In this document: piece by piece, positions 15,401 through 24,585 of the stretch
Numbering within the stretch: position 1 is the stretch's first letter
Layout: every line of letters starts with the position of its first letter
Assembly: GCA_903831825.1 (NCBI GenBank)
Contig: CAIKZE010000388.1
Coordinates: forward strand, 1 to 37,825
Reading direction: 5' to 3'
Length of the DNA stretch: 37,825 nt
Source of the DNA: an uncultured Lentisphaeria bacterium
Lineage (GTDB): Bacteria > Verrucomicrobiota > Lentisphaeria > Victivallales > Victivallaceae
Notes under the pieces: model-generated
Told to the model about the DNA's origin: nothing
Seen by the model: the letters and a program-made list of their open reading frames with translations, nothing else
Database searches by the model: none
Translations under genes and position numbers: made by a program

Positions 15401-17890
15401 ATGAAATTAATCATGTCTCTCGCATTGTTCCTTTACGTTCCATTCATGATAATGGCGGCAGCTACCTCCAATGTAGTAGACTATCGTCCGGCTTTTGACA
15501 AAACTCCGTACGTCGGGACTGTTTGGAGTTCGGCCATGCCGTGGTGGGCTCCCAACCGCCCGCGGACCCATGCCCAGGGCGGGCCTGATTATTTTTGGCA
15601 GGAGTACTCCAAGCATGATTTGGTTGATACGTGGCGGCAAGTCGCGCTTCAGTGCAAACCCTATGGGTTGGATGGGGTTCAAGTTTCAGTTAATTTACCC
15701 AGTCCGGGGGCGGTGCCCACAGTTTTAGAGGGGGCGAGGCTGGCGGGAAACGGTTTCAAAGCGGGAATCTTTGTCACCCTGGAAAAAGAGAAAAACGTTC
15801 AGGATAGCATTGCCGCTTTTAATCTATTTTTTGACAAATTAGGAGAGAATTTAAACCATCCTAATCTTGCCCGCTGCGGAAAATTCCCAGTGATTTGCAT
15901 TTACAATAAATTGTTTAATTTTACTCCGCAGCAATGGCTTGAAATATTGAACGGGGTTGAGAAGAAGCATGGACGGATGATCTGGCTTTTCAATGCATGC
16001 TGTGTGCCCGTTAAAGACCCAAAATCTTGTTTGTCATCCTATTTGTCGGTTTTTGACGGAGTAACTCAGTATGGAGCGGTAAGTGATTTCCGCACTGACA
16101 AGGGGAATCCGCTGGTTGAAACGATGCGGGAATTCCCTCAGAAAATATTTGAGGGCGGAGTCCACAACACCTATACGGTTCATTTTCATTTTGGCGGACA
16201 TTTCGATCCTCCGCTTAAGCGTTATTTCGAAGCATGGGAGGATTTTCAGCAGGCTAAACCGGATGCGTTGAATCTTACCAATTTTGACGACTGTTATGAA
16301 AACTCGCGTTTTCTACCCAGTTATGAGCTTGACGATTCACTGATGCGGGTAGCGCAATATAAAATTGAACTGTGGCGCGGCAAACCGGTGACACTTTCGG
16401 ACTATCCGGAAATATATGTGAGCAATGACATTTATGCGTTGATCGGGCAAAAGGCCAATTTCCATCTTATGGCGTTTCCGGTGAAAAAGCAGGATTCCAT
16501 GCTGGAAGTGGAGCTGGAAGTTTGCAGCCCGTCAGGCAAAGTTTTACATGTTTTTCCCAAACAGCAATGGAAGCTTGACCAATTGAGGACTGCGAGTTTT
16601 CAGTTGGACACTTTACCTTTTGCGGGAGAGCCGGCATTGCTGCCCCGCCTTAAATACACCTGGGTGAACGGCAAATCAAAAACCACTGAATTACTTCAGC
16701 CTACCATGCTGACGGTGGGCATGCGCCCTCATACGCTGTGGTGGAGCCGGTCTCTCAAACGGCTCATGGACGTCTCCCCCAACCCGGCGGAATGGACCCT
16801 TAACGGCAAGAAACCGGCGGAGACTGTAATATGGCAGCCTGAGCAGCCGTTCATATACAAAGGAGAAATTAAAGTCAAATACGGGGATCTTCTCTCACAA
16901 CGTTGCTCTGATCTTCGGCTGATGCGCAATTTTGTGGAAATCGATTCTTACCCTGCCGCCAACTTTAACTTTGCCAATATTGCCCAACTGCCCGACCCGG
17001 GTTATGCGCTGGACTGGTATCAGATTGAGCTTGAAAACAGTAAAGGAGCGCGCTTTGAGACTCCGCCGATTTTTGTTTCGGCAAACCGTCGTCCCGGTCA
17101 AATAAGCATGCCCGTTGTCACCACATCAGGGGAACCCGCCGTTATTGAGATTGCGGCAGAGCGAGTGCCGTTTTTCCATTATGCCTGTGATGCCGATTAC
17201 GGGCCGTATCTGTACGATTCATCCGGTTACCAGCATCATGGTTTTATCGGAGGGCAAGGTTACGGCGGCGGACATTTTGAGCGTCTCGGATACCGCTTTG
17301 AACATTTGGGCAAGGTTGCCGGCGATTTTTCTCAAAGACCCCACATGCCGAAATTTAGCGTTGAACCTGACGGCAAAGGATATTTTCATTTTGACGCCGG
17401 CAAGGAAAGTTTCATAATGTTGATGGGAGGAACCGCCTTTGCCCCGGCGTGCACTTACGAACTTCAAATAAAGCCTGATAAGTTCGGACAAAAACAAGGC
17501 TTGATTGCCAGCGTCAATGGACAGGTGCTCATTGAATTGTTAGCCGATGGCCGCGTTAGAACTGCAAGAGGGAACGCTGTAGAAATGGCCGGAGGAGTTA
17601 AAGCCAAAACCATCAAAACGATCGAAGTTTATTCAAAACAGCCGCTTCAAATCGGCAAATGGACACGTTTGGCAGTAGTTTACGATCTTCACGATCTTAT
17701 TTTGTATGTCGATGGTGTTGAGCAGGGACGCGCCGCCGTTGGCTATAACCCTTGTTGGGAAGTGCTCAACCATGTAATACTCGGTTCCAATTGTAAATGG
17801 ATATGGGACCCGGTTGATTATTTTACCGGAGGAATTCGTCAAGTGCGCATCTATGGTCGAAACCTGAGTCCGGATGAATTTTTGAAATAA
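15401..17890 (+). CDS. Secreted glycoside-hydrolase-like protein (TIM barrel, GH71/GH99-like) with C-terminal LamG-like domain
   Basis: An 829-residue protein with a signal peptide (MKLIMSLALFLYVPFMIM, cleavage near AAA at 19-21). Residues about 30-340 resemble a TIM-barrel hydrolase of the GH71/GH99-like group: YGLDGVQVSVN, FKAGIFVTLE, KFPVICIYNKL and the long IWLFNACC strand. I cannot name the catalytic acids with confidence. The middle (about 350-590) looks like beta-sandwich domains. About 600-829 is a concanavalin/LamG-like domain (YLYDSSGYQHHG, WTRLAVVYDLHDLILYVDG, IRQVRIYGRNLSPDEF), probably glycan binding. The ribosome-binding site is weak (A-rich). It is the last gene of module copy 1 under the operators at 14455-14506. 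Substrate unknown; a family other than GH71 is possible. Confidence 0.75.
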   Translation: MKLIMSLALFLYVPFMIMAAATSNVVDYRPAFDKTPYVGTVWSSAMPWWAPNRPRTHAQGGPDYFWQEYSKHDLVDTWRQVALQCKPYGLDGVQVSVNLPSPGAVPTVLEGARLAGNGFKAGIFVTLEKEKNVQDSIAAFNLFFDKLGENLNHPNLARCGKFPVICIYNKLFNFTPQQWLEILNGVEKKHGRMIWLFNACCVPVKDPKSCLSSYLSVFDGVTQYGAVSDFRTDKGNPLVETMREFPQKIFEGGVHNTYTVHFHFGGHFDPPLKRYFEAWEDFQQAKPDALNLTNFDDCYENSRFLPSYELDDSLMRVAQYKIELWRGKPVTLSDYPEIYVSNDIYALIGQKANFHLMAFPVKKQDSMLEVELEVCSPSGKVLHVFPKQQWKLDQLRTASFQLDTLPFAGEPALLPRLKYTWVNGKSKTTELLQPTMLTVGMRPHTLWWSRSLKRLMDVSPNPAEWTLNGKKPAETVIWQPEQPFIYKGEIKVKYGDLLSQRCSDLRLMRNFVEIDSYPAANFNFANIAQLPDPGYALDWYQIELENSKGARFETPPIFVSANRRPGQISMPVVTTSGEPAVIEIAAERVPFFHYACDADYGPYLYDSSGYQHHGFIGGQGYGGGHFERLGYRFEHLGKVAGDFSQRPHMPKFSVEPDGKGYFHFDAGKESFIMLMGGTAFAPACTYELQIKPDKFGQKQGLIASVNGQVLIELLADGRVRTARGNAVEMAGGVKAKTIKTIEVYSKQPLQIGKWTRLAVVYDLHDLILYVDGVEQGRAAVGYNPCWEVLNHVILGSNCKWIWDPVDYFTGGIRQVRIYGRNLSPDEFLK

Positions 17891-17959
17891 ATCAATTGTT
17901 TGAAAGTTGGATCGAACTTATTATCGGAAGTTGAACCACTTACAAATAAAAAAGCGTTA

Positions 17960-18096
17960 ATGAATTCAAAATAAATAATTTGCTGACTTGGAACACCGCA
18001 ATCCGTCGCGGCCCGGTCTTGCGTTCGACAATAACCGGATCAGCGACATGGACTGCTCCGGGATGGGGTCTGCCATCTGCGGAAGATGAAAGTTTA
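17960..18096 (+). pseudogene. Remnant of a URO-D gene (paralogue of 24586-25581)
   Basis: From ATG 17960 the DNA matches the first 120 or so bp of the URO-D gene at 24586, including CTTGCGTTCGACAATAACCG. It then jumps from GGTCTGCC to ATCTGCGGAAGATG, which lie about 270 bp apart in the intact gene, and ends at about 18096. A TAA occurs at codon 5 and there is a 2-bp loss near codon 8, so it cannot be translated. It borders the operator block of module copy 2 exactly where the intact URO-D gene borders that of copy 1. The rest of the gap 17891-17959 shows nothing recognisable. Confidence 0.85.
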
Positions 18097-18216
18097 ACGG
18101 AATATTGATTTTCTGCGTCATTTCATAAAAAATGGATTATTTTTCAGATGCCTGTTGACTTTTGATGGTACAAGCATGTAACATATATTATGCGCGGACG
18201 GTACAAGCATGTAACA
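18097..18216 (+). promoter_or_regulatory. Module copy 2 promoter with paired operators
   Basis: TTGACT (18155-18160) with TAACAT after 18 bp mirrors the copy 1 promoter. Operator one (18165-18183) is identical to the copy 1 boxes; operator two (18198-18216) differs at one base (ACGG for ATGG). Spacing is again 33 bp. The regulator gene starts 35 bp after the second box, so autoregulation by the GntR/LacI-type protein is the simplest reading. Confidence 0.75.
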
Positions 18217-18251
18217 TTGGTATAAAGTAAATGAAGCGATAGGGTAATGCC

Positions 18252-19352
18252 ATGGGACCGGTTAAAAGATTGAAACTGTGTGAAGCGATTAAGTCGGATA
18301 TTGCGTCCGGCCTTTATTTGCCCGGCGGGTTCCTGCCGAATGAGTTTGACTTGGCGGATAAATATGGTTATTCCCGGAATACAGTGCGTCCGGCGCTGGC
18401 GACGCTCGAAAATGAGAAGATTATCGAATTGCTGAAAGGCAGAGGACGCCGGGTATGTCCGGTTAATGTCAAAGCCCCGGTTCCGTTGACTTTCCTGTTG
18501 CCGTGCGCCGATTTTCTCAGCGACACTAGGGAATACCCATACGCGTTGCATCTGCGTCAGATGCTGAAAGGGGTATCGCAAATTGCTTTCGAACACAATT
18601 GCCGGGTGCAGACGGTGCCGGTTTCACCGACAAACTATCAGCATAACATTGATTTGAAGCAATTGGACTTCGTTGATTCAAACAGCAAATTGCTGGTGCA
18701 TAATTACTGGTATGCTGATTTATTTCCGCTGTTCAAGGAACGCGGCTGCAAGATAGCTTTTGTCGAAACTCAAGCCCGCTATTTCAAGCTTTATGCCGAT
18801 TACCTCAAAAATTGGTTTGTCTTAACCATAGATCGTGAAAACGCGGCGGAAGCGGCGGTAAAATTTCTGGCGGAACGCGGTTGCCGGCGGATTGCGTTGG
18901 CGAATGGCTTTATTGAAGAAAAAGACCATCCGATAATGTCCGGTTATAAATCAGGACTGGCCAAATGCGGGCTCCGGTATGCCGCCTGGATAGACACGCG
19001 GGCAATCACCGATGAAATTATCGGCAGGTTCATCGCCGACTTCTATAAGAAAAATAAATTTGACGCGTTGCTGCTGGACCCCCAACTGGTTTTCAGGCTG
19101 CGGACGCAGCATTCGTTGAATTATTATCTCGGCTTGCCGTCAAGCGTGAGAATCATGGCAGATAACGAAATGAGCTATAACCAACAGGCGTTCCCGTCGC
19201 TTTCAAGTCTGGTTTTTCCGTATGAGGAAATAGGCCGGATTGCGGCGCGGCTGCTGCTGGAAGATGAATTCAGGCCGGGTCGGCAGATATTCAGCGCTCA
19301 GATTATCGAACGCGAGTCCACTATGCAACAATCAGCTTTAGTAACAGCCTAA
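18252..19352 (+). CDS. GntR-type winged-helix regulator with LacI-like ligand-binding domain
   Basis: A 366-residue regulator. Residues about 5-75 form a GntR winged helix ([46 protein letters not shown] wing). Residues about 80-345 follow the periplasmic-binding-protein fold used by LacI proteins ([43 protein letters not shown]), so it probably binds a sugar released by the enzymes of its own operon. Few bases separate it from the pseudopilin gene downstream (stop 19352, first ATG 19369). The two operator pairs, its own at 18165-18216 and the orphan one at 14455-14506, suggest that it controls both modules. It has no obvious Shine-Dalgarno; GTAATGCC precedes the ATG. Confidence 0.9.
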   Translation: MGPVKRLKLCEAIKSDIASGLYLPGGFLPNEFDLADKYGYSRNTVRPALATLENEKIIELLKGRGRRVCPVNVKAPVPLTFLLPCADFLSDTREYPYALHLRQMLKGVSQIAFEHNCRVQTVPVSPTNYQHNIDLKQLDFVDSNSKLLVHNYWYADLFPLFKERGCKIAFVETQARYFKLYADYLKNWFVLTIDRENAAEAAVKFLAERGCRRIALANGFIEEKDHPIMSGYKSGLAKCGLRYAAWIDTRAITDEIIGRFIADFYKKNKFDALLLDPQLVFRLRTQHSLNYYLGLPSSVRIMADNEMSYNQQAFPSLSSLVFPYEEIGRIAARLLLEDEFRPGRQIFSAQIIERESTMQQSALVTA

Positions 19353-19439
19353 AAAAAGGAAAGACATTATGAAAAGACAGAAGGCAGTTTTCGCAAAAGA
19401 AAGGAAAGACATTATGAAAAGACAGAAGGCAGTTTTCAC
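19350..19439 (+). repeat. 45-bp tandem duplication carrying ribosome-binding site and start codon
   Basis: Two adjacent 45-bp copies (about 19350-19394 and 19395-19439) each contain AAGGAAAGACATTATG followed by codons for KRQKAVF. The duplication is in frame, so the pseudopilin has two complete initiation signals at 19369 and 19414. Initiation at the first would add 15 residues before the leader. Copy 1 of the module has only one unit. Confidence 0.9.
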
Positions 19440-20148
19440 ACTCATTGAACTCCTGATCGTGATCGCCATCATCGCAATTTTGGCAGCCATGCTGCTGCCG
19501 GCGCTGCAAAAGGCCCGTTCAACCGCCAAAAAGAGTTTCTGCTCAAACAATATGAAGCAGATCTGCCTGGCCCACAGCATGTACATCACAGACTTTAACC
19601 ACGTTGTCACTTGGAGTCAGTCTACCAAAAGCGGCCAAAAAACACAAAACGGAGCATGGACGCAAGTTCTCGCGCCATATGTCAACAACAATGCGCTTCT
19701 CTGGGTCTGCCCGTCAATCCCGGTATTAGATCTGCAACTAGCACTACTTAAATCCTGCCATGACCCATATGCGGCTGCCTGGACAAGCGGCATGCACACG
19801 GACCAAACTATCGGGATCAATGGCTTCTTCTTTGACTATACGGATCAAACCCAACAGTTAACCAGCAATAATTTGACTATCATCAAGACCCCGTCTAAAC
19901 TGATCTATAGCGGAGACAATGCGGACTATCTGGGCTTCTGCGTTCCGGGAAATAGTAACGACGGCAGATATGTTACCTACAATGGATTGTGGCCGACTGC
20001 CGGCGCGTATTTCAATCCATGCCACGATAATAACTGCAATCTCGGCTACCTGGACGGTCATGTTGAATCAGTCCCCGCAATGGTTCTATATCCCCGTGTG
20101 ACGAAAGTGGATGTGTCAAACCTTTATTTGTATATGCTGCAGAAATAA
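19414..20148 (+). CDS. H-X9-DG pseudopilin, module copy 2
   Basis: A 244-residue protein from ATG 19414, with [19 protein letters not shown] as prepilin-like leader and helix, then [19 protein letters not shown], typical of the family. [13 protein letters not shown] near the C-terminus fits H-X9-DG. The start at 19369 is in frame and equally well supplied with a ribosome-binding site, but would give a leader of about 22 residues. The start at 19414 matches the paralogue at 14653. The body differs strongly from that paralogue after the first 40 residues, so each module keeps its own specialised head domain. Cotranscribed with the regulator upstream and the 1142-residue enzyme 30 bp downstream. 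Confidence 0.85.
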   Translation: MKRQKAVFTLIELLIVIAIIAILAAMLLPALQKARSTAKKSFCSNNMKQICLAHSMYITDFNHVVTWSQSTKSGQKTQNGAWTQVLAPYVNNNALLWVCPSIPVLDLQLALLKSCHDPYAAAWTSGMHTDQTIGINGFFFDYTDQTQQLTSNNLTIIKTPSKLIYSGDNADYLGFCVPGNSNDGRYVTYNGLWPTAGAYFNPCHDNNCNLGYLDGHVESVPAMVLYPRVTKVDVSNLYLYMLQK

Positions 20149-20178
20149 TCATCCTTAAGAAGAAAAGGTCAACCAATA

Positions 20179-23100
20179 ATGAAAGTGAAGAAACTGTTTT
20201 CCGGGTTGGTCCCACTATTCCTGAGCATTGCTCCGCTCATGGTTTCCGCCGAAGAAAGCTTTCAGCTTCCGACCGTAAGGATGCCTTTCATGAAAGAAGC
20301 GCCTTGCATTGACGGCGAAATCAAGGAATCTGAATGGGCTGGCGCAGCCAGGATGGAGGGTTTATGCATCCATGGCTCAGGTAACTTAACCGGCGGCAAG
20401 GTAAGCTTCTGGGTGGGCTGTGACAACCGTAAACTCTATATTGCGATGATAAGCGAAACCGCCCCCGGCGGCAAATTATTTGCCAAGGTCGCTCCCGTCA
20501 AGGACGGCAACGCCCGGGCCTACCTCGACGACAATGTCGAACTTTTTTTTGATCCGACTCCCAACGCCGCCAAGGAGGAAAGATTTATCTATCATGCCAT
20601 TATCAACTCCAAAGGCGCTATGTACAGGCAAAAATATGCCGCCGCCGGCGGAGAAAACTGGCGCGACGAGATAGAGGCAAAAAGCAGGATAATCGGGGAC
20701 AGATGGCATTTCGAATGCGCTATTCCCTTGCAATCTCTTGGAGTAAACAGCTCTCTCGAAGGCAAACCTTTCGGCTTGAGAATATGCCGGAACTGGCAGA
20801 GCGCCCAATATGGGAAAGTGTCGCAATGGCCTCCGTTCGGCGGCCCCCATGTGAATACTGACACCATGCCGGTCATTACCTGGGACAATACGGCGCCGGT
20901 TGTACAAACTCTTCAGCTCATTGATAAAGCTTCAAATAAGGCTAAACTAATACTGTCTGTATATAATCCTGGAACGCAACCGCTCAAAGTGGCGGTGGAC
21001 GTGCAAACGAGGCCTAGAAGTTCCGCCCATTCCAACCTGACCGAGACGGTCGAACTGAAGCCTGACGAAACCAGAATACTTGAGCTTGCGGCTCCTGCAA
21101 TGGCGGACGAAACCGTCTACGCATGGATGAAGATCGGCTCTCCTGACGGCGCAAAAATTTATTATCTCAGGGATTTGAACTTCTCGATCTCTCGCAAAGA
21201 ACCTTTTTTTGTGGCTCAGGACAGTGCCGCCGAAAGAATCAACTTCAATTTTGCTTATTACCCTTCGATCAATTCAATGAAGCTGAAAGTGGACTTTTCC
21301 GCACTTGAGGACAAGGGGAATGTAAAGGGAGCCATAATCGAGCTTCGCAAAAAGGGCGAGTCAAAAGTCATCGGGAAACTTGAACTGAAGGAAGTCAAAA
21401 ACTTTTCCGCAAAAGTCGAGAAATGGAAACTGCCGGAACTTGGCGAAGGGGAATACGAGCTGACGCTGACTCTCGACGGAGCGAAAGTCAATCCGTTGAA
21501 GGATACCTTCGTGCGTCATAAGTTTCCCTGGGAAGGCAATAAAATAGGCATGAGCGACATCCTGATCCCGCCCTACACGCCAATAAAGATTGACGGAGAA
21601 TCCGTCTCCACCATCCTGCGCAAACACAGTATTGACAAGACCGGGCTCTGGACTCAAGTGGAGGCGCTTGGCTCACGCATCCTGAACAAGCCGATGCGCC
21701 TGGAACTGACGAGCGGCGGTAAAACTTACATCGCCGAAGGAATTGATTTTAAATGGACTGAAAAACGGGATACCAAGGCGGCGGCTGAAGGGAACTGGAA
21801 AGCCGGGCCGTATTCCGGAAGCGTCAAGGCGGAATGGGATTATGACGGACTCATGAAGTGGACGCTGGAGCTTCCCCAATCCGATGTCAAAATAGATTCC
21901 TTGCGGCTGATTATACCGGTTGACAATTCAATCGCTCCTTTGATGCATGCCTGCACCGACGGAATAAGATTCAACTACGCCGGTTATGTTCCGTCAGGAA
22001 ACGGCGTCGTGTGGACATCAGGCAAGGCCGCCCACAACTTCCTGGTCGGCACCTTCGTCCCCTATCTGTGGGTTGGAGGTGAGGACCTTGGCATATGCTT
22101 TTCGGCGGAGAACGACAGAGGCTGGATAAATGCGGCAGGGAAGTCCTGCCAGGAAATCGTCAGGAATGGCGACACCCTGGAAATCGTCTATAACCTTATC
22201 GCGCAACCTTCAATCATCAAAGAAGCAAGAGAAATAACACTCGCCTTTCTGGCTACGCCGGTTAAACCCATGCCGGAAAACTGGCGAGTGAAGATATTCG
22301 GCGCATGGAAAGCCAAGCCGTTCGTGGGCAAGGATAATTACCTGGGATTTTTCGGAGCATGCTATTATTGGGGAGCGGAAACGGCATGTCAAGACTATTA
22401 CCCGCGCGGCGGCGATATGGAATACCTGAAAAAGCTTGTCGAAAAAAGGAATAGCGGAATTGATGACAAAGCTTATATTGAGAATTGGCTTAAGGGTTAT
22501 ACCAAGGCTCTGGACGCAATTGGCGACCCGGATGAAAGAAAGAAGCTGGCGCAAGTCTACAGGAATCATGTGAACTTCGCTTTCAAGGGAATGAGCGAAC
22601 GTATGTGCTTCTATACAAACGGCAGAGGCGTGAGGTTCGACACTCCGGAGGGGCAGACCTTCCTGAACGAATGGATTATCTCCGAATTCTCAACCAGAGC
22701 ATGGAAATACGCCGGCGGCGTCTCCTACGACCTCGACCCCGTTGCCAGCTTCCGGGACTATGCATTATGGTATTTCAAAGAGATGGCCGAGATTTGCCTC
22801 GATTCAATTTATTGGGATGACCTCTTCTTCTCCTCCAACTTTAATACTGCGCTTACGGATGCATATTATCTGCCGGATGGAAATATCCAGCCGTCCATGG
22901 GGCTTTACAACATGCGCGAATATGTGCGCCGCGGCGCCGTCATGTATCTGGAGATGAAGCGTCCCGCCATGAATATGGTCCACATGACAAACACCGCCAT
23001 AGTTCCGATATTAAGCATGGCCCAGATGAATTATACATGGGAGGACAAACGCGGGGACGCTGATTTCCAGGACAGGTTCAGCCGCGATTATATCCGCGCC

Positions 23101-23607
23101 GAAAGCATCGGGCTGCAGCAGGGTAACATCCCCTATTGCCTCTGGCTTGTTAATGGCAAGGATAAACAGAAAGTCGCATGGGCGGAAAGGACCGGAACCG
23201 GCGTGGCGTTAACCCATGAAATAAAGACTTACGGAACTCCGGATATCTTCTGGGACACCTACAAGACAATGCTGGATTTCGGCTACGGCAGGCCGGATGT
23301 CAAAGTTTCACAATACTGGAGGAAGGACCATCCGGTATCTTTTGCGGGGATAGACACTTCCTCGCTCTCCATGAGTAAGCCTTCCGCCTGCCTTGTTTTA
23401 GTCTGCGACTGGAAAAACGGCGGAGAGGCACAGATGAGCCTCGACAAAGGTCTCTTTAAGAATGACGCGAAACTTAAAGCGAAAGATATGGAGAGCGGAG
23501 AATCTCTTGCTATTACGCCGGAAGGCAAGGTAAAATTCAATATCAAGCGTCATGATTTCAAACTGATCCTCGTCGAAGAGGACAAAAATAAACCGGACAA
23601 GGCATGA
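20179..23607 (+). CDS. Large secreted glycan-active protein: CBM9-like domain plus glycoside-hydrolase-like (GH123/DUF6067-type) region
   Basis: A 1142-residue protein with a signal peptide (KKLFSGLVPLFLSIAPLMVSA, cleavage near residue 25). Residues about 35-240 look like a DOMON/CBM9-like carbohydrate-binding domain (PCIDGEIKESEWAGA, YLDDNVELFFDPTP, WHFECAIPLQSLG). A long middle of beta domains follows. Residues about 700-1050 look like a TIM-barrel hydrolase domain of the DUF6067/GH123-related type, with acidic motif CLDSIYWDDLFF near residue 872 and GVSYDLDPVASFRDYALW before it. The catalytic residues are a guess. AAAGG lies upstream of the ATG. It is the main enzyme of module copy 2, presumably acting outside the cytoplasm on a polysaccharide, with the LamG-like protein encoded 34 bp downstream. 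Confidence 0.75.
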   Translation: MKVKKLFSGLVPLFLSIAPLMVSAEESFQLPTVRMPFMKEAPCIDGEIKESEWAGAARMEGLCIHGSGNLTGGKVSFWVGCDNRKLYIAMISETAPGGKLFAKVAPVKDGNARAYLDDNVELFFDPTPNAAKEERFIYHAIINSKGAMYRQKYAAAGGENWRDEIEAKSRIIGDRWHFECAIPLQSLGVNSSLEGKPFGLRICRNWQSAQYGKVSQWPPFGGPHVNTDTMPVITWDNTAPVVQTLQLIDKASNKAKLILSVYNPGTQPLKVAVDVQTRPRSSAHSNLTETVELKPDETRILELAAPAMADETVYAWMKIGSPDGAKIYYLRDLNFSISRKEPFFVAQDSAAERINFNFAYYPSINSMKLKVDFSALEDKGNVKGAIIELRKKGESKVIGKLELKEVKNFSAKVEKWKLPELGEGEYELTLTLDGAKVNPLKDTFVRHKFPWEGNKIGMSDILIPPYTPIKIDGESVSTILRKHSIDKTGLWTQVEALGSRILNKPMRLELTSGGKTYIAEGIDFKWTEKRDTKAAAEGNWKAGPYSGSVKAEWDYDGLMKWTLELPQSDVKIDSLRLIIPVDNSIAPLMHACTDGIRFNYAGYVPSGNGVVWTSGKAAHNFLVGTFVPYLWVGGEDLGICFSAENDRGWINAAGKSCQEIVRNGDTLEIVYNLIAQPSIIKEAREITLAFLATPVKPMPENWRVKIFGAWKAKPFVGKDNYLGFFGACYYWGAETACQDYYPRGGDMEYLKKLVEKRNSGIDDKAYIENWLKGYTKALDAIGDPDERKKLAQVYRNHVNFAFKGMSERMCFYTNGRGVRFDTPEGQTFLNEWIISEFSTRAWKYAGGVSYDLDPVASFRDYALWYFKEMAEICLDSIYWDDLFFSSNFNTALTDAYYLPDGNIQPSMGLYNMREYVRRGAVMYLEMKRPAMNMVHMTNTAIVPILSMAQMNYTWEDKRGDADFQDRFSRDYIRAESIGLQQGNIPYCLWLVNGKDKQKVAWAERTGTGVALTHEIKTYGTPDIFWDTYKTMLDFGYGRPDVKVSQYWRKDHPVSFAGIDTSSLSMSKPSACLVLVCDWKNGGEAQMSLDKGLFKNDAKLKAKDMESGESLAITPEGKVKFNIKRHDFKLILVEEDKNKPDKA

Positions 23608-23641
23608 GGACGAATTCTTTGTACCGCCGGAGGAATGCAAT

Positions 23642-24448
23642 ATGAAACCCCGAAAAACTGTTTTCATCGCTTTATGCGTTCTTTGCCTGACTGCATTTGC
23701 AGATGAAAATCCATATTCAGTTCCTCCTTCAATTGGAAACCAGGCAATTGAAAATGTTATTTCAAAATTTAACAATACCTTGATCTTCCATGCCGCATTT
23801 GATGAAATGCCCAATGCTTCCATTTCAAATGGAAGCAATGAGCCTAAAACGCAAAAGGAGATTGAATACGGTCCCGGAAAATCAGGCAAAGCCTTGTCTA
23901 ATGGAATAATAGTTTTTTCCGGACATGAAAATCTGGACAGCTTATCCGGAACCGCAATCCTCTGGGTCGAAGTGTGCCGCTCCAAACCGACGGCAAAGAA
24001 TGAGCTCGCTTTCTTCCCGCTGGATATAAGAATTTATGACGACAAAAAAAAATCTGCGGCGATGTTCAGAATCGGTAAAATGGATTCGAAAAACAATGCC
24101 AAGATTTATTCCTATTTTCAGGGCGACGGCGCGGGAAGTATCGTTAAAACAGTTTACCCGCACTACGTTAGCTCTTTGAACTGGGAAAAAGGCAAATGGC
24201 ATCTTCTGGCCTTAGCCTGGAACCCCGGCTGTATTCAGATATCCTTTGACGGGCAGCCTTTCGTAAAAAACGACACAATACCTCCCATATCCGGTAAAGC
24301 AAACCAAATAATAATTGCCGCAGTTTCATCGCGGCATGCGGAAGCCGCGATGTCTGTCGATGAGGTAATGATTTTCAACCGCCCGCTTTCGGATGACGAG
24401 ATAAATTGGATATGGAACTCAATGGGTAAATATGAACCATTGCATTGA
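23642..24448 (+). CDS. Secreted LamG/concanavalin-like domain protein
   Basis: A 268-residue protein with a signal peptide (MKPRKTVFIALCVLCLTAFA, residues 1-20). The mature part is one LamG-like jelly roll: LIFHAAFDEMPNA at the start, GKSGKALSNGIIVFSG, KWHLLALAWNPGCIQISFDG and the closing DEVMIFNRPLSDDEINWIW. These domains bind glycans or mediate surface contacts; no catalytic site is visible. GGAGG lies 8 nt before the ATG. It lies between the 1142-residue enzyme and the URO-D gene in the same operon, so it is likely an accessory glycan-binding partner. The 137-bp gap after it contains only AT-rich sequence and a seven-codon ORF of no evident meaning. Confidence 0.85.
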   Translation: MKPRKTVFIALCVLCLTAFADENPYSVPPSIGNQAIENVISKFNNTLIFHAAFDEMPNASISNGSNEPKTQKEIEYGPGKSGKALSNGIIVFSGHENLDSLSGTAILWVEVCRSKPTAKNELAFFPLDIRIYDDKKKSAAMFRIGKMDSKNNAKIYSYFQGDGAGSIVKTVYPHYVSSLNWEKGKWHLLALAWNPGCIQISFDGQPFVKNDTIPPISGKANQIIIAAVSSRHAEAAMSVDEVMIFNRPLSDDEINWIWNSMGKYEPLH

Positions 24449-24585
24449 AAAACATGAAAGGAATTTACTTATGAGAAATATGCCGAAATAAATTGCTTTA
24501 ACCGTGTAAATATTCAGAAATACACATATTTCAAAAAACCTGGACAACTTGCACAAAAAATTAAATAACAAATGAGAAGACTTTA

